Shown one piece after another: positions 1 through 8,539 of a stretch of 64,000 nucleotides of DNA. Below the pieces are notes generated by a model. That model was not told the origin of the DNA, did no database searches, and was given only the letters and a program-made list of their open reading frames with translations. Each line of letters begins with the position of its first letter. The stretch's first letter is position 1. The DNA is from Actinoplanes couchii. Its GTDB lineage: Bacteria > Actinomycetota > Actinomycetes > Mycobacteriales > Micromonosporaceae. The translations under genes were made by a program, and so were the position numbers. The DNA lies in NCBI RefSeq assembly GCF_016862075.1, contig NZ_BOMG01000051.1, positions 62,001 to 126,000 of the forward strand, written 5' to 3'.

Positions 1-452
1 TCTACGGCGACCGGGCCAACGTGGTCGTGCTGCGCACCATGAGCAAGGCGTGGGGGCTCGCCGGGCTGCGGATGGGTTACCTGGTCGCCCCGCCGGAGGT
101 GGCCGCCGCCCTGCGCAAGGTGGTCACCCCGTTCTCCACCAACCTGGTCGCGCAGGCCGCGGCGCTTGCCGCCCTGGACGCCGAGGACGAGGTGCGGCGG
201 CGCTGCGCCCTGGTCGTCGACGAGCGCGACCGGGTCACCGCCGAGCTGCGCAAACTCGACCTCGAGGTGCCGGACAGCCAGGCCAACTTCGTGTGGCTGC
301 CGCTCGGTGAGCGGACCTCGGCGTTCGCGGCGGCCTGCGAGGAGGGGGGCGTCATCGTGCGGGCCTTCCACCCGGAGGGTGTCCGCGTCACCATCGGCAC
401 CCCGGCGGAGAACGACCTGTTCCTCGCCGCGGCCGCCGCGTTCCGGTCCTAG
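1..452 (+). CDS. hisC: Aromatic-amino-acid / histidinol-phosphate aminotransferase, C-terminal part
   Basis: This is the 3' part of a fold-type I PLP aminotransferase of the HisC/Pat group; the reading frame is open from the left edge, so the N-terminus lies outside the window. The segment [14 protein letters not shown] carries the Schiff-base lysine (codon 45-47) and the following phosphate-binding arginine. The later [11 protein letters not shown] segment and a C-terminal arginine in GVRVTIG are also typical. By resemblance to mycobacterial HisC2/Pat the substrate could be phenylpyruvate as well as imidazole acetol phosphate; the fragment cannot decide this. The enzyme acts in the cytoplasm in amino-acid synthesis. 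It ends 60 bp before the convergent exporter gene. Confidence 0.88.
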   Translation, partial: YGDRANVVVLRTMSKAWGLAGLRMGYLVAPPEVAAALRKVVTPFSTNLVAQAAALAALDAEDEVRRRCALVVDERDRVTAELRKLDLEVPDSQANFVWLPLGERTSAFAAACEEGGVIVRAFHPEGVRVTIGTPAENDLFLAAAAAFRS

Positions 453-473
453 CTCCTCCGTCGCTCAACCCTT

Positions 474-570
474 GGCCGCGGCCTCCATCCGCTCGTGGTC
501 CTCGGGGCGATCCGGTCAGGACCTGGCCGCGGCCTCCATCCGCTCGTGGTCCTCGGCGGTGATCCGGTTC
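474..570. repeat. 51-bp tandem duplication of the exporter gene's 3' end
   Basis: About 32 bp at 474-505 recur almost unchanged at 525-556. The right copy is the 3' coding end of the exporter (its C-terminal DHERMEAAARS). The left copy lies beyond the TGA at 516-518 and would encode nearly the same peptide in the same frame. The period of 51 bp is a multiple of three. It looks like a tandem duplication that spanned the gene end. Confidence 0.8.
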
Positions 571-1739
571 GGGAAGACGCCCCGCCAGATCACCGCCAGC
601 AGGCATCCGGCCAGCACCAGGCCCGCACCGAGCAGCGGCAACGAGCCCAGCTGCCCGGCGCCGACCAGCCGCTCCCCGGCGAACGACCCGCTGCCGATGC
701 CGATCTGGAACGCCACCACGTAGACGGCCGACGCCGCGTCCCGGGCGGTCGGCGCCACCCGCATCGGCGCCGACCCGAGGAAGACCGGGAGCGCGTTGAA
801 CGCCCCGCCCCAGACCAGCACCACGGCGATCGTGGCGGCCGGCCCCAGCACCGGCGCGAGCAGCACCATCGACAGCGCGGCCAGCGCGGACAACCCGATC
901 ACGAACGGTCCCGGCCGGCGGTCCACGAACCGGCCCACCACGTAGTTGGCGGCCAGACCGACCGCGCCGTACCCGAGCAGCAACGCACTGAGCGCCGCCC
1001 CGTCCAGGCCGGCGTCCCGGCGTACCAGAGGGGCGATGTAGGTGTAGGTCGTGAAGTGACCCACCACCAGCACCACCGTGATCACGCACAGCCCGGCGAC
1101 CTTGCCGTTGCGCAGGATCGTGACCGCGCTCCGCAGCTGCCTGCCGAGTGACGCCTCCCGGTCGCGCGGCAGCGGCTGCATCGCCGGCAGCAGGGTGATC
1201 AGCGCGATCAGGCAGATCGCCCCGGCGACCGCCATCAGGCCGATCGACAGCCGCCAGCCCAGCCACTGCCCGAGCGCCGTGCCCAGCGGCACCCCGAGCA
1301 CGATGGCCAGCGAGTTGCCGATGAAGACCAGTGAGGTGGCCCGGCCGACCTGCCCCGGCGGCGCCAGGCGGGCGGTGATCGGCCCGATCACCGACCAGAA
1401 GACGCCGTGGGCGAGGGCGCAGACCAGCCGGGACAGCACCAGGACCAGGAAGGTGGGTGCGAGTGCGGCTGCCGCCTGGGCGACGACGAAGATCGCTACG
1501 GTGGCGGCGAGCAGCGTGTGCCGGGGCAGCCGCATGGTGAGAGCCGTGAGCGGGATGGTGCTGACCGCGGCGACCACGGCATAGCTGGTGAGCAGCAGCC
1601 CGACCTGCGCCTCGGTGACGCCGAGACCGGCGGAGATCTGCGGGAGGAGACCGACGGGCAGGGTCTCCGCGGTGACGTAGCAGAAGGTGGAGGTGCCGAG
1701 GACGACGAGCGCCGGGCGGTTGAGTCGCACACCTCGCAC
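516..1739 (-). CDS. MFS drug/sugar exporter (SetA/AraJ-like)
   Basis: A 407-residue major facilitator superfamily transporter with twelve predicted membrane segments, acting in the cytoplasmic membrane as a proton-driven exporter. The N-terminal segment has the motif TAETLPVGLLPQI, and the first half has GRATSLVFIGNSLAIVLG. Together with the short loops these place it with the DHA1/AraJ group. The GTG at 1739 is chosen because the first membrane helix begins just after it; a GTG nine bases downstream is the alternative. The longer upstream open frame is the antisense of the ROK gene and is not coding. It diverges from the ROK regulator with only 39 bp between starts, so that regulator very likely controls it. 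Substrate unknown. Confidence 0.85.
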   Translation of the reverse strand: MRGVRLNRPALVVLGTSTFCYVTAETLPVGLLPQISAGLGVTEAQVGLLLTSYAVVAAVSTIPLTALTMRLPRHTLLAATVAIFVVAQAAAALAPTFLVLVLSRLVCALAHGVFWSVIGPITARLAPPGQVGRATSLVFIGNSLAIVLGVPLGTALGQWLGWRLSIGLMAVAGAICLIALITLLPAMQPLPRDREASLGRQLRSAVTILRNGKVAGLCVITVVLVVGHFTTYTYIAPLVRRDAGLDGAALSALLLGYGAVGLAANYVVGRFVDRRPGPFVIGLSALAALSMVLLAPVLGPAATIAVVLVWGGAFNALPVFLGSAPMRVAPTARDAASAVYVVAFQIGIGSGSFAGERLVGAGQLGSLPLLGAGLVLAGCLLAVIWRGVFPNRITAEDHERMEAAARS

Positions 1740-1778
1740 AATAAGCTCTTGGGTAGAGCAAAAGAAGGGACCACGTCT

Positions 1779-3551
1779 GTGACGACGCGCTCCACCGAAC
1801 TCCTCCGGGCCGTCCACCGGCACCCCGGCATCACCCGAGCAGACGCCGCACGCCTGATCGGAATCGGAACCGGCGCCGCCACCGAACTGGTCACCAAACT
1901 CAGCCGCGCCGGCCTGCTCACCCAGGCGCCCGCCACACCGAGCGGCACCCGGGGCCGCCCGACCACGATCCTGCTGCCACATCCCGAGGGCCCGCTGGTC
2001 CTGGCCCTGGCCATCACCAACGAGGCGTGGCGCCTGGACGTGGTCGAGCTGGGCGGCGCCACCGTGACATCCCGCTCCGAACGCCACGAACACGGCCCGT
2101 GGGCCGAGGTCCGGGTCGCGGTGGCGGCCGCCGTCAAACAACTGCACAGCCGGTACGGCCCACGCCTCCGAGCCATCGGCATCTCCGTACCCGGCCCGGT
2201 GCCCCACAGCCGCCGCCCCACCCCTCACCGCCACCTGCCCGACAACCGCGACCCCATCCCTCCCGACCACCTGACCGACAACCGCGGCGCTACCCCTCCC
2301 CATTACCTGACCGACAACCGCGGGCCCGGCTCCCCCGCCGCCCACCTCCCCGCAGGCGCGCTCCCCCCGGCCGCCCTTCCTCTCGGTCCTGAACCAGCAG
2401 CTGGCAGCCTCCGCGAACCAGCAGTGGGCAGCCGCGGACCAGCAGTGGGTAGTGCTCGCGAACCGGCCATGGACAGCCTCCGCGAACCAGCCGTGGACAG
2501 CCTCCGCGAACCAGCAGTGGGTAGCCTTCGCGGACCCGCCGTGAGCAGCCTCCGCCTGGACACCGTCACCTCCGACTGGCACGACATCGACCTCACCGAA
2601 CTCTGGCCCGAAGCCGACCTGCTGGTAGCGGGCAACGACGCCACCCTCGCCGCCACCGCCGAACACCTCCGAGGCGCCACCGCAGCGGTGGCCCTGCACC
2701 TGCACATCGAACCCGGCCTGGGCGGCGCCCTGATCGAAAACGGCCGCCCCATCATCGGAGCCCGCAACACAGCCGGAGAGTTCGGCCACATGCCCTTCGG
2801 AAACCCCAAGATCAAATGCGCCTGCGGCGCCAACGGCTGCTGGGGTACGTCCATCGACGGCACCGCCCTGGCCCGCCTACTGAACGACACCCCACCCCGA
2901 GATCCGGTCACGTACGCCCGCCGGGTGATCGCCACAGCCACCCGCTCCCAACGCGCCCGCCAGGACTTGGCAGGCCTCCCCCCACCCACCACCAACCAAA
3001 GCGAACCGCCCACTACCCCTCCGAACGAGACACAGCCCGCTACACCCGCCACCGCTGCGAGCGCGACACAGCCCGCTACAACCAGCGCGACGCCCGCCAC
3101 CGCTCCGAGCGAAATGCCGGCCATCACGTCAGCCGGAACCCAGGCGACCGCTCTCGGCGGCAGATCAGCGACCGCTCCCTCCGGAACACCCGCCACCGCT
3201 CTCGGTAGGGCATCCGTCTCCACCAGCTCTTACAGTTCCGGCCAAGCCGGCCCCGACATCGATCCCGAAGCGGCGTTCGAAGCCGTAAAAACCGTCGGGA
3301 TCGCCCTGGGCCGAGGCATAGCCGGCCTGGTCAACGCCCTCGACCCCGACTTGGTCACGCTGGGCGGAATCGGCCCCGACCTCTTGGCCGCAGTCCCCGA
3401 CGCGATCACCACCGCCTACCGCAACGGCCTCATGGCAACCCACCGCGACTCCCCGCCACCAATCCTTCCCGCCACCCTCCCCGACGACGAGGGCCCCATC
3501 ACCGGCGCAGCGGAGGAGGCATGGACCGCCCTGTTCCCCCGCTTGGCCTAG
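1779..3551 (+). CDS. ROK-family transcriptional regulator with two low-complexity insertions
   Basis: A ROK (repressor, ORF, kinase) regulator: an N-terminal winged helix (TRADAARLIGIGTGAATELV, about residues 19-38) followed by a sugar-kinase-like fold. It has the ROK zinc motif CACGANGC and a C-terminal LVTLGGIGPD segment. At 590 residues it is well above the usual 380-400. The excess comes from residues about 143-261 (an 8-residue repeat of the type LREPAVGS) and about 403-486 (Pro/Thr/Ala/Ser-rich), both inside the kinase-like domain. The GTG start at 1779 has an AGAAGG ribosome site at the right distance and is 39 bp from the divergent exporter. It probably represses that exporter until a sugar-like ligand binds. 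Whether it still folds with these insertions is uncertain. Confidence 0.8.
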   Translation: MTTRSTELLRAVHRHPGITRADAARLIGIGTGAATELVTKLSRAGLLTQAPATPSGTRGRPTTILLPHPEGPLVLALAITNEAWRLDVVELGGATVTSRSERHEHGPWAEVRVAVAAAVKQLHSRYGPRLRAIGISVPGPVPHSRRPTPHRHLPDNRDPIPPDHLTDNRGATPPHYLTDNRGPGSPAAHLPAGALPPAALPLGPEPAAGSLREPAVGSRGPAVGSAREPAMDSLREPAVDSLREPAVGSLRGPAVSSLRLDTVTSDWHDIDLTELWPEADLLVAGNDATLAATAEHLRGATAAVALHLHIEPGLGGALIENGRPIIGARNTAGEFGHMPFGNPKIKCACGANGCWGTSIDGTALARLLNDTPPRDPVTYARRVIATATRSQRARQDLAGLPPPTTNQSEPPTTPPNETQPATPATAASATQPATTSATPATAPSEMPAITSAGTQATALGGRSATAPSGTPATALGRASVSTSSYSSGQAGPDIDPEAAFEAVKTVGIALGRGIAGLVNALDPDLVTLGGIGPDLLAAVPDAITTAYRNGLMATHRDSPPPILPATLPDDEGPITGAAEEAWTALFPRLA

Positions 3552-3906
3552 CAGCCATGGTTCGGCCCAGACCCAACACCGACCCAACTGCCGGCCCGCA
3601 CCTACTCCAGGCCAAAGCGGGAAGGGCGTGTGCTCTGCCTAGCCCGGACCTTCTGCCTGGCCCCGCCCTGCCTAACCCCGAATCTGCTTCATGCCGGGCC
3701 AGCTTTGTTCAGCACCTGCTTCGTGCAGGACCTGCTTTGTTCAGCACCTGCTTCGTGCCAGACCTGCTTCGTGCCAGACCTGCTTCGTGCCAGACCAGTT
3801 TCGTGCCGGGCCGGCTTCGTGGCGGGTTGCCGAGCGCCGGCCTACTATCTCTATCTGGCTTCGGGCCTGTTTCCCGGCTCCGGGCCCGCGACCGGGCCTC
3901 GGCTGG
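3552..3906. repeat. Intergenic region with 16-bp minisatellite (3684-3827)
   Basis: This gap lies between two convergent gene ends. From 3684 to 3827 a 16-bp unit (consensus CTGCTTCGTGCCAGAC) is repeated nine times, with unit starts at 3684, 3700, 3716, 3732, 3748, 3764, 3780, 3796 and 3812. Two unit variants partly alternate. The rest of the gap is unremarkable; I see no gene or clear hairpin in it. Confidence 0.85.
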
Positions 3907-5202
3907 TCAGGCGGGCAGCACGGCGACCAGGACCGTGTCGACCGTGTGGTAGTACAGCGGCGACTCCGGATCGTCGGGCCCGTCCTCGTTGAGCCGTTCG
4001 ATCGCCAGGTAGCCGTCGGTGACGTGGTACAGCCCGGCCTTCCAGTCGGTGCTGTCCTTCTTCATCGCCAGCGGAAACGCGAACCGGACCGAGCCCGTCC
4101 GCGCGTCCACCCCGGTCAGTTGGTTCTCCGGGCTCAGCAGCAGAACCGTTCCCGATGATTCTCCCAGAACCCGAGCCGGCCCAGAAGTTATCCACAATGC
4201 CGCTCCGTCCACAGCCCGCCCGACGACCGACTCCGAAGAAGCGGACGATGGGCTCACCCCGGACGGAGACGCCCCAGACGAAGACACCCCGGACGGAGAC
4301 GAGGGACCAGGACCGGGCGAGACGACCACCGGAGAGGGCGCCGTCGAGGAGCTCGGCGACGGTGATTCCGAGGCAGAGGAGGAGACCGTGATGATCACAC
4401 CAGCGGCGATGGTGGCGCCGGAGTCGTCCAGGGCCGGAGCCCGGCGGGGCTTGGCGGAGGTGGCGAGCCAGCCCTGCCCCGCGCCATCGCGGAAAGCCGC
4501 ACAACCAGAGGTCACACAACCCACCGGTTGGTACGGAGCGGTCGGCCACCCGTCGACCGGAGCACCCGACGACACGTCATAGGCACCGGTCGCGCACACA
4601 TAGGCGCCGCCCGTGGTGGTGAAGCCCTCCGAGCACCCGGCCGGGACGGAGGTCTTCCAGAGGACTGAGCCGGTGCTGAGGTCGTACCCAGCAAGGTCCT
4701 GATCCTGGGTGACCACGACGGTGCCGGCGGCGAGGCGCAGACCGGGCGGATCCCAGACCGTCGCGGCGCCGGTCCGGTGTCCGGCGAATCCGGGAGCCTC
4801 CGGCCCGTCGGCACGCCAGACGACTTCGCCGGTGAGACCGTTCAACGCCACGATCTTGCCGTCGGACCACCGGCTGACGAGCGTGGTGCCGCTCGCGGCC
4901 ACCGCGTTGAGCTGTTCGGGCCAGCGCCGGTACGACCAGAGCGCCGTGTAGACCTGCTCCGCGGTGACCGGCCCGTCGGCGCGGACCTGGTTCTTCGCGG
5001 CATAGACACGCACCCGGCCGTCGACGATCAGCGGAGCCACATTGAGGCGACTGGTGACGCCCTGAATCGGAGCGGACGCCGACGGATAGGGCTCGGTAGC
5101 CGTCGATGAAAGCTCGGTGGGCGCGAGCACACGCCAGCCGATGAGGCCGCTCACCACCAGCAGTAGTGCGGCCGCCAGGATTCGCAGCAGCACCCGGGTC
5201 AC
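3907..5202 (-). CDS. Membrane-anchored PQQ-type beta-propeller protein
   Basis: A 431-residue protein with an uncleaved signal-anchor helix (about residues 4-22, LLRILAAALLLVVSGLIGW) and an extracytoplasmic domain of PQQ/BamB-like propeller repeats. Examples are DGKIVALNGLTGEVVWRADG, YDLSTGSVLWKTS and VDARTGSVRFAFPL. Such proteins bind partners or act as scaffolds; no catalytic residues can be named. A Ser/Pro-rich stretch (about residues 275-330) interrupts the propeller and is probably a lineage-specific repeat expansion. The GTG start at 5202 puts the positive residues directly before the helix. It stands alone, 318 bp from the next gene. Function unknown. Confidence 0.7.
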   Translation of the reverse strand: MTRVLLRILAAALLLVVSGLIGWRVLAPTELSSTATEPYPSASAPIQGVTSRLNVAPLIVDGRVRVYAAKNQVRADGPVTAEQVYTALWSYRRWPEQLNAVAASGTTLVSRWSDGKIVALNGLTGEVVWRADGPEAPGFAGHRTGAATVWDPPGLRLAAGTVVVTQDQDLAGYDLSTGSVLWKTSVPAGCSEGFTTTGGAYVCATGAYDVSSGAPVDGWPTAPYQPVGCVTSGCAAFRDGAGQGWLATSAKPRRAPALDDSGATIAAGVIITVSSSASESPSPSSSTAPSPVVVSPGPGPSSPSGVSSSGASPSGVSPSSASSESVVGRAVDGAALWITSGPARVLGESSGTVLLLSPENQLTGVDARTGSVRFAFPLAMKKDSTDWKAGLYHVTDGYLAIERLNEDGPDDPESPLYYHTVDTVLVAVLPA

Positions 5203-5520
5203 GGGGTGAAGTATTCCAAATCAACGCACGACGCCCCCGCACCGGTCCGGCTCGTGCTCCGGATCACTCCCAGCTCAGCCCACTTCGACCAGCAGATCCA
5301 CTCATTCCACGAGCCGTCGGAATAACGAGGACAACCGGCGATTCACCCGCCCCAGCACCCACCACGACGGCGAAAAGCAGCCGACCGGCCGGGCGACCGG
5401 GCGACCGGGCGAGCGACCGGGCGACCGGGCGAGCGACCGGACGACCGGGCGAGCGACCGGGCGACCGACAGGAATCGGATACCGGAGAGGAGGACGGGTT
5501 CACCGGACAGCGGAGGGTGG
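5203..5520. repeat. Intergenic region with GGCGACCG minisatellite (5386-5468)
   Basis: The gap between the propeller gene start and the 3' end of the next minus-strand gene contains, at about 5386-5468, an irregular array of 8- and 12-bp units (GGCGACCG and GGCGAGCGACCG). The array begins about 50 bp after the stop codon of the 5521 gene in its transcription direction. No gene is seen. Confidence 0.7.
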
Positions 5521-6765
5521 TTACTCGTAGCCGCCGTTGATCAGGCCCAAGCGGACCAGTTCGGTCAGGGGCTCGACGACGTTGGCTGCTCCGAAGCCCA
5601 CGAACAGTGGGCGGGGGCCGTCGCGGTGCAGGCGGGCCGGTTCCACCAGCGGGACCGGGTGGGTGGCGGCCAGTGCCTCGGCCACCTCTGCCACCTCGCC
5701 GCCGTTGGCCGCGGTCACCGTCGCCACCAGGACGTTGAGGAAGCCGTGATGGGTGAAGCCGGTCTCCGGGTCGGTGTGCCGGGTGGCGTGGCGCAGGCCG
5801 GCGGCCAGTTTGAACGGCAGCCCTCGGTCACGGCAGGCGCAGATCACGGCGGCCAGTTCCACGGGGGTGGGGAAGAGTTCCGCGGCCAGGCCGCCGACCC
5901 GGAACTTGGGGGTGATCGGCAGTCCGTCGGCACGAGCTTCGGCGACGGTGTCCAAGGCGGCGAGCAGGCCCCAACTGAGGGGGATCTCGGCGTACAGCGG
6001 CAGGCTCGTCTGAATGGCGGCGAACGAGCGCAGGGAGGCCAGGCCGGGCTGTGGATCCTCGCCCCGGCGAGCGACCGCCGCCTCGACGTGCTGCACGGCC
6101 ACGCCGGAGGCCCGCAGCTTCTCCACGGTCGCGGGCAGAGAGGCGGCCGGCACGTCACCGATCAGTCCAACGGACAGCCAGGGCACCGCCCCGGTTCCAG
6201 GAGTCGAGCCGGTTCCAGGAGTAGAGCCGGCGCCATGACCCGACCGACTGCCAGCACCCGACCCGTCGCCAGAGCCCGGCCCAACGTCAGAAAGCCGTTC
6301 GACGCCAGAGGCCGGTCCAGCGCCCGGAAACCTCCCGGTTCCGGGAAGCGGCTCGCTGCCGGGACGTGGGTTGGCGCTGGGAAGCGGCTCGCCGTCGAAA
6401 CGCGGGTTGGCTCTGCGAGATGGGTCGGCGCTGCGAGACGGGTCAGCGTTGCTGGACGGGTCGGCGCTGGGAAGCGGCTCGCCGCCGGAACGCGAGTTGG
6501 CATTGGGGGACGCGTAGGCGCTGCGAGGCGGGTTGGTGTTGGGTGACGGGTCGGGTGTGGTGCGTGGGGTGGCGGTCGGCTCGGGGATCACGAGTGTGCC
6601 GATGACCGATGCGGGCACGAGCAGAGTGCCGATCAGCCCCCGGTACCACGACGTGGCGTGCTCGTGGTGTTTTGCGGCGGCGTCGGACAGACCGACCGGG
6701 CTGGGCGGGAGCAGGGAGGCGTCATCGACCAGTCCGGCGTAGAGCGGAGGCACCTGCGTTGACAC
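5521..6765 (-). CDS. Conserved actinobacterial protein of unknown function with a disordered insertion
   Basis: A 414-residue protein in three parts. Residues 1 to about 65 form a folded N-terminal segment (PLYAGLVDDASLLPPSPVGL). Residues about 65-195 are a Pro/Ser/Gly/Asn/Arg-rich repeat segment (ADPS, GEPLPSA and NPR units). The C-terminal about 220 residues are alpha/beta, with ITPKFRVGGL, AAGLRHATRH and FVGFGAANVVEPL. The last part resembles a TIM-barrel-like domain, but I cannot assign a reaction. The GTG start at 6765 is favoured because a promoter-like pair (TTGTCC, 17 bp, TTAGGT) ends 7 nt upstream, consistent with a leaderless mRNA. The repeat segment is probably an in-frame expansion, as in several neighbours. 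Confidence 0.65.
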   Translation of the reverse strand: MSTQVPPLYAGLVDDASLLPPSPVGLSDAAAKHHEHATSWYRGLIGTLLVPASVIGTLVIPEPTATPRTTPDPSPNTNPPRSAYASPNANSRSGGEPLPSADPSSNADPSRSADPSRRANPRFDGEPLPSANPRPGSEPLPGTGRFPGAGPASGVERLSDVGPGSGDGSGAGSRSGHGAGSTPGTGSTPGTGAVPWLSVGLIGDVPAASLPATVEKLRASGVAVQHVEAAVARRGEDPQPGLASLRSFAAIQTSLPLYAEIPLSWGLLAALDTVAEARADGLPITPKFRVGGLAAELFPTPVELAAVICACRDRGLPFKLAAGLRHATRHTDPETGFTHHGFLNVLVATVTAANGGEVAEVAEALAATHPVPLVEPARLHRDGPRPLFVGFGAANVVEPLTELVRLGLINGGYE

Positions 6766-6772
6766 GTTCCGA

Positions 6773-6801
6773 ACCTAATAGACGCTCGGATAATCGGACA
6801 A
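6773..6801 (-). promoter_or_regulatory. Promoter of the 5521 gene (leaderless)
   Basis: On the minus strand a -35-like TTGTCC (6796-6801) is separated by exactly 17 bp from a -10-like TTAGGT (6773-6778). The GTG start of the downstream gene begins 7 nt after it. Transcription would start at or next to the start codon. Confidence 0.55.
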
Positions 6802-7296
6802 CCACGTCCGAAATGTCACTTTTAAACCAGCAAGGCCACCGAACCATCACGAGCAAGCCAGGAAAGCCACCGGCCAGCGAGCCAACAGACCAGCTAGAAA
6901 GCAGAGAGAACAAACCGCGAGCCGGCGCGGACAACGAGCCACCCACAGCCCGGCCGCGGCCCCGCCCCGTCGGGCACCGCAGTGCCGATGACGTGCGCTT
7001 TCGTCGGACAACCTGCTCCAGGAAAGCCGCAAGCCGACGGCGCGGAGGACCCGCGGTACGGAAAGGCAAGAGGGCCCGCTCCGTCCGGGGTCAAAGCCAG
7101 GACCCAGACTAAAACCGGGGCGAAGGCCGGGACCGGGACTGGGGCCAGGACCGCGACTGAGACCAGGGCCAAGGCCGGGACCAGGACCGGAACCAGGACC
7201 AGGACCGGACCAGGGCCGGATCAGGGCCGGAACAGGGCCGGGGCCGGAACAGGGGCCAGGACCGGGACCAGGACCAGGGCCGGGGTGAGGCGGCGG
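6802..7296. repeat. Intergenic region; degenerate GGGACCAGGACC-type array (7080-7290)
   Basis: From about 7080 to 7290 the sequence is a run of 6-bp-like units (variants of ACCGGG, ACCAGG and GCCGGG). It ends directly at the 3' end of the TPR-protein gene (stop at 7297). The left part (6802-7079) shows no repeat and no convincing gene. It holds several small open frames on both strands without ribosome sites. Confidence 0.65.
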
Positions 7297-8520
7297 TCAG
7301 GTTCGGCGGGAGAGCACCGCCAGCAGTTCTGCCGCTGCGGCTACCACGATTCCGGCCACCAGGGGGATCGGGCCGCCGACCACCGCGTACGCCAGGAGGA
7401 ACAGCGGGGCCGCGAATGTCAGATATACGGCTGTTGCGAGTTGGCGGTCGGTGGACCTCAGCCGGGGCAGGACCACACCGACCGGTTCCGGTAGTCGGCT
7501 TCGGAACCAGAAGACCACCGCGCCGAAGATCAGTACGGCGATCAGGCCCGCCCACACCCGGGAGATGCCGGGGCTGACCATGGTCATCGCGGCGGCCAGC
7601 ACCGCGGCGATCATCGTGCCGCCGGCGCCGTACTGAGCGCTCTCCCGGACCGCAATCGCCGAAGTGTCGGAGATGTCCAGCACCGACCGAGTCGGCCGGC
7701 TGATCGGAACGGCTACCGGATCAGCCACCGAGCCGGGCACCGAAGCCCCCGGCGACTGACCGGACGAATCAGACCGACCGGACGAATCGGCAGACGACGA
7801 ATCGGAGGACAACGGGTCAGCGGACGACGAATCGGAAGACGACGACGGATCAGCGGGCGAAGACTGCGGATCGGGCGGCGCGACGGCCCCGAGTGAAGCC
7901 TCCTCCGCCAGGTCCTCGAGCGCCCGCGCCCACCGCCGCCGCTCGAAACGGACGATTCCGGTGTCGCGGCTCGCGTCGCCGATGGCGGAGTCGAGGTCGA
8001 GCGCCTCCCCGTACGCCCGCTGCGCCAGGTCGAACAACCGCAGCCGGGCGGCGACCACGGCCAGCACCAGGTGCGCCTCGGCGTCGGTGGGGGCGACCCG
8101 CACCCCGTTCCACGCGGCGTTCAGCGCCTCCTGCCCGTTGCGTGACTCGCTGAGCAGGGCGGCGCCGGTGCGCTGCGCATACGGATCCTCGGGCCACGTC
8201 CGCAGGATGGCGGTCGCGATCCGGGCGGCGTCGGCATATCGCCGGCTGTCGACCAGGGCCATCGCGTGGACCACCAGGGCGGGCAGCGCCTGCGGGTCGG
8301 CGGTGGCGGCGCGCTGGGCGGCGGCCAGCGCCTCGGCCGGCTGCTCGGCGGCGAGATGGATCCGGGCCAGGGTGGAGAGCAGGGCCGTCTCCTGTGGCGC
8401 GGTGGTCAGGCCGGCCGCGATCTCGTCGGCGGCCTCGTCGTATCGACCGAGGTCAGCGAAGAGCAGGGCGCGCTGCCGGTGTTCTTCCGGGGTGGTGTCG
8501 GGCTCCAAGGGGGCGGGCAC
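7297..8520 (-). CDS. TPR-repeat protein with C-terminal membrane segments
   Basis: A 407-residue protein. Residues about 12-210 form tetratricopeptide repeats (LFADLGRYDEAADEIAAGL, IHLAAEQPAEALAAAQRA, ALVDSRRYADAARIATAIL). Residues about 220-285 are a Ser/Asp/Pro-rich disordered segment. Four hydrophobic helices follow at the C-terminus. The TPR part should face the cytoplasm and bind other proteins; no enzymatic motif is visible. The GTG start at 8520 lies 20 bp from the end of ispF, so it may be co-transcribed as the last gene of the carD-ispD-ispF run. The Ser/Asp segment is another low-complexity insertion of the kind common in this window. Confidence 0.75.
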   Translation of the reverse strand: MPAPLEPDTTPEEHRQRALLFADLGRYDEAADEIAAGLTTAPQETALLSTLARIHLAAEQPAEALAAAQRAATADPQALPALVVHAMALVDSRRYADAARIATAILRTWPEDPYAQRTGAALLSESRNGQEALNAAWNGVRVAPTDAEAHLVLAVVAARLRLFDLAQRAYGEALDLDSAIGDASRDTGIVRFERRRWARALEDLAEEASLGAVAPPDPQSSPADPSSSSDSSSADPLSSDSSSADSSGRSDSSGQSPGASVPGSVADPVAVPISRPTRSVLDISDTSAIAVRESAQYGAGGTMIAAVLAAAMTMVSPGISRVWAGLIAVLIFGAVVFWFRSRLPEPVGVVLPRLRSTDRQLATAVYLTFAAPLFLLAYAVVGGPIPLVAGIVVAAAAELLAVLSRRT

Positions 8521-8539
8521 GACACCGAGCGTAGGCGGT

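Noticed and set aside
1740-2789. N-terminal extension of the exporter frame to 757 residues
   Set aside because: The extension is the exact antisense of the ROK gene, contains no membrane helix, and the exporter is complete from GTG 1739.
4188-4196. Perfect DnaA box TTATCCACA
   Set aside because: A single copy inside the propeller gene's coding sequence with no second box nearby.
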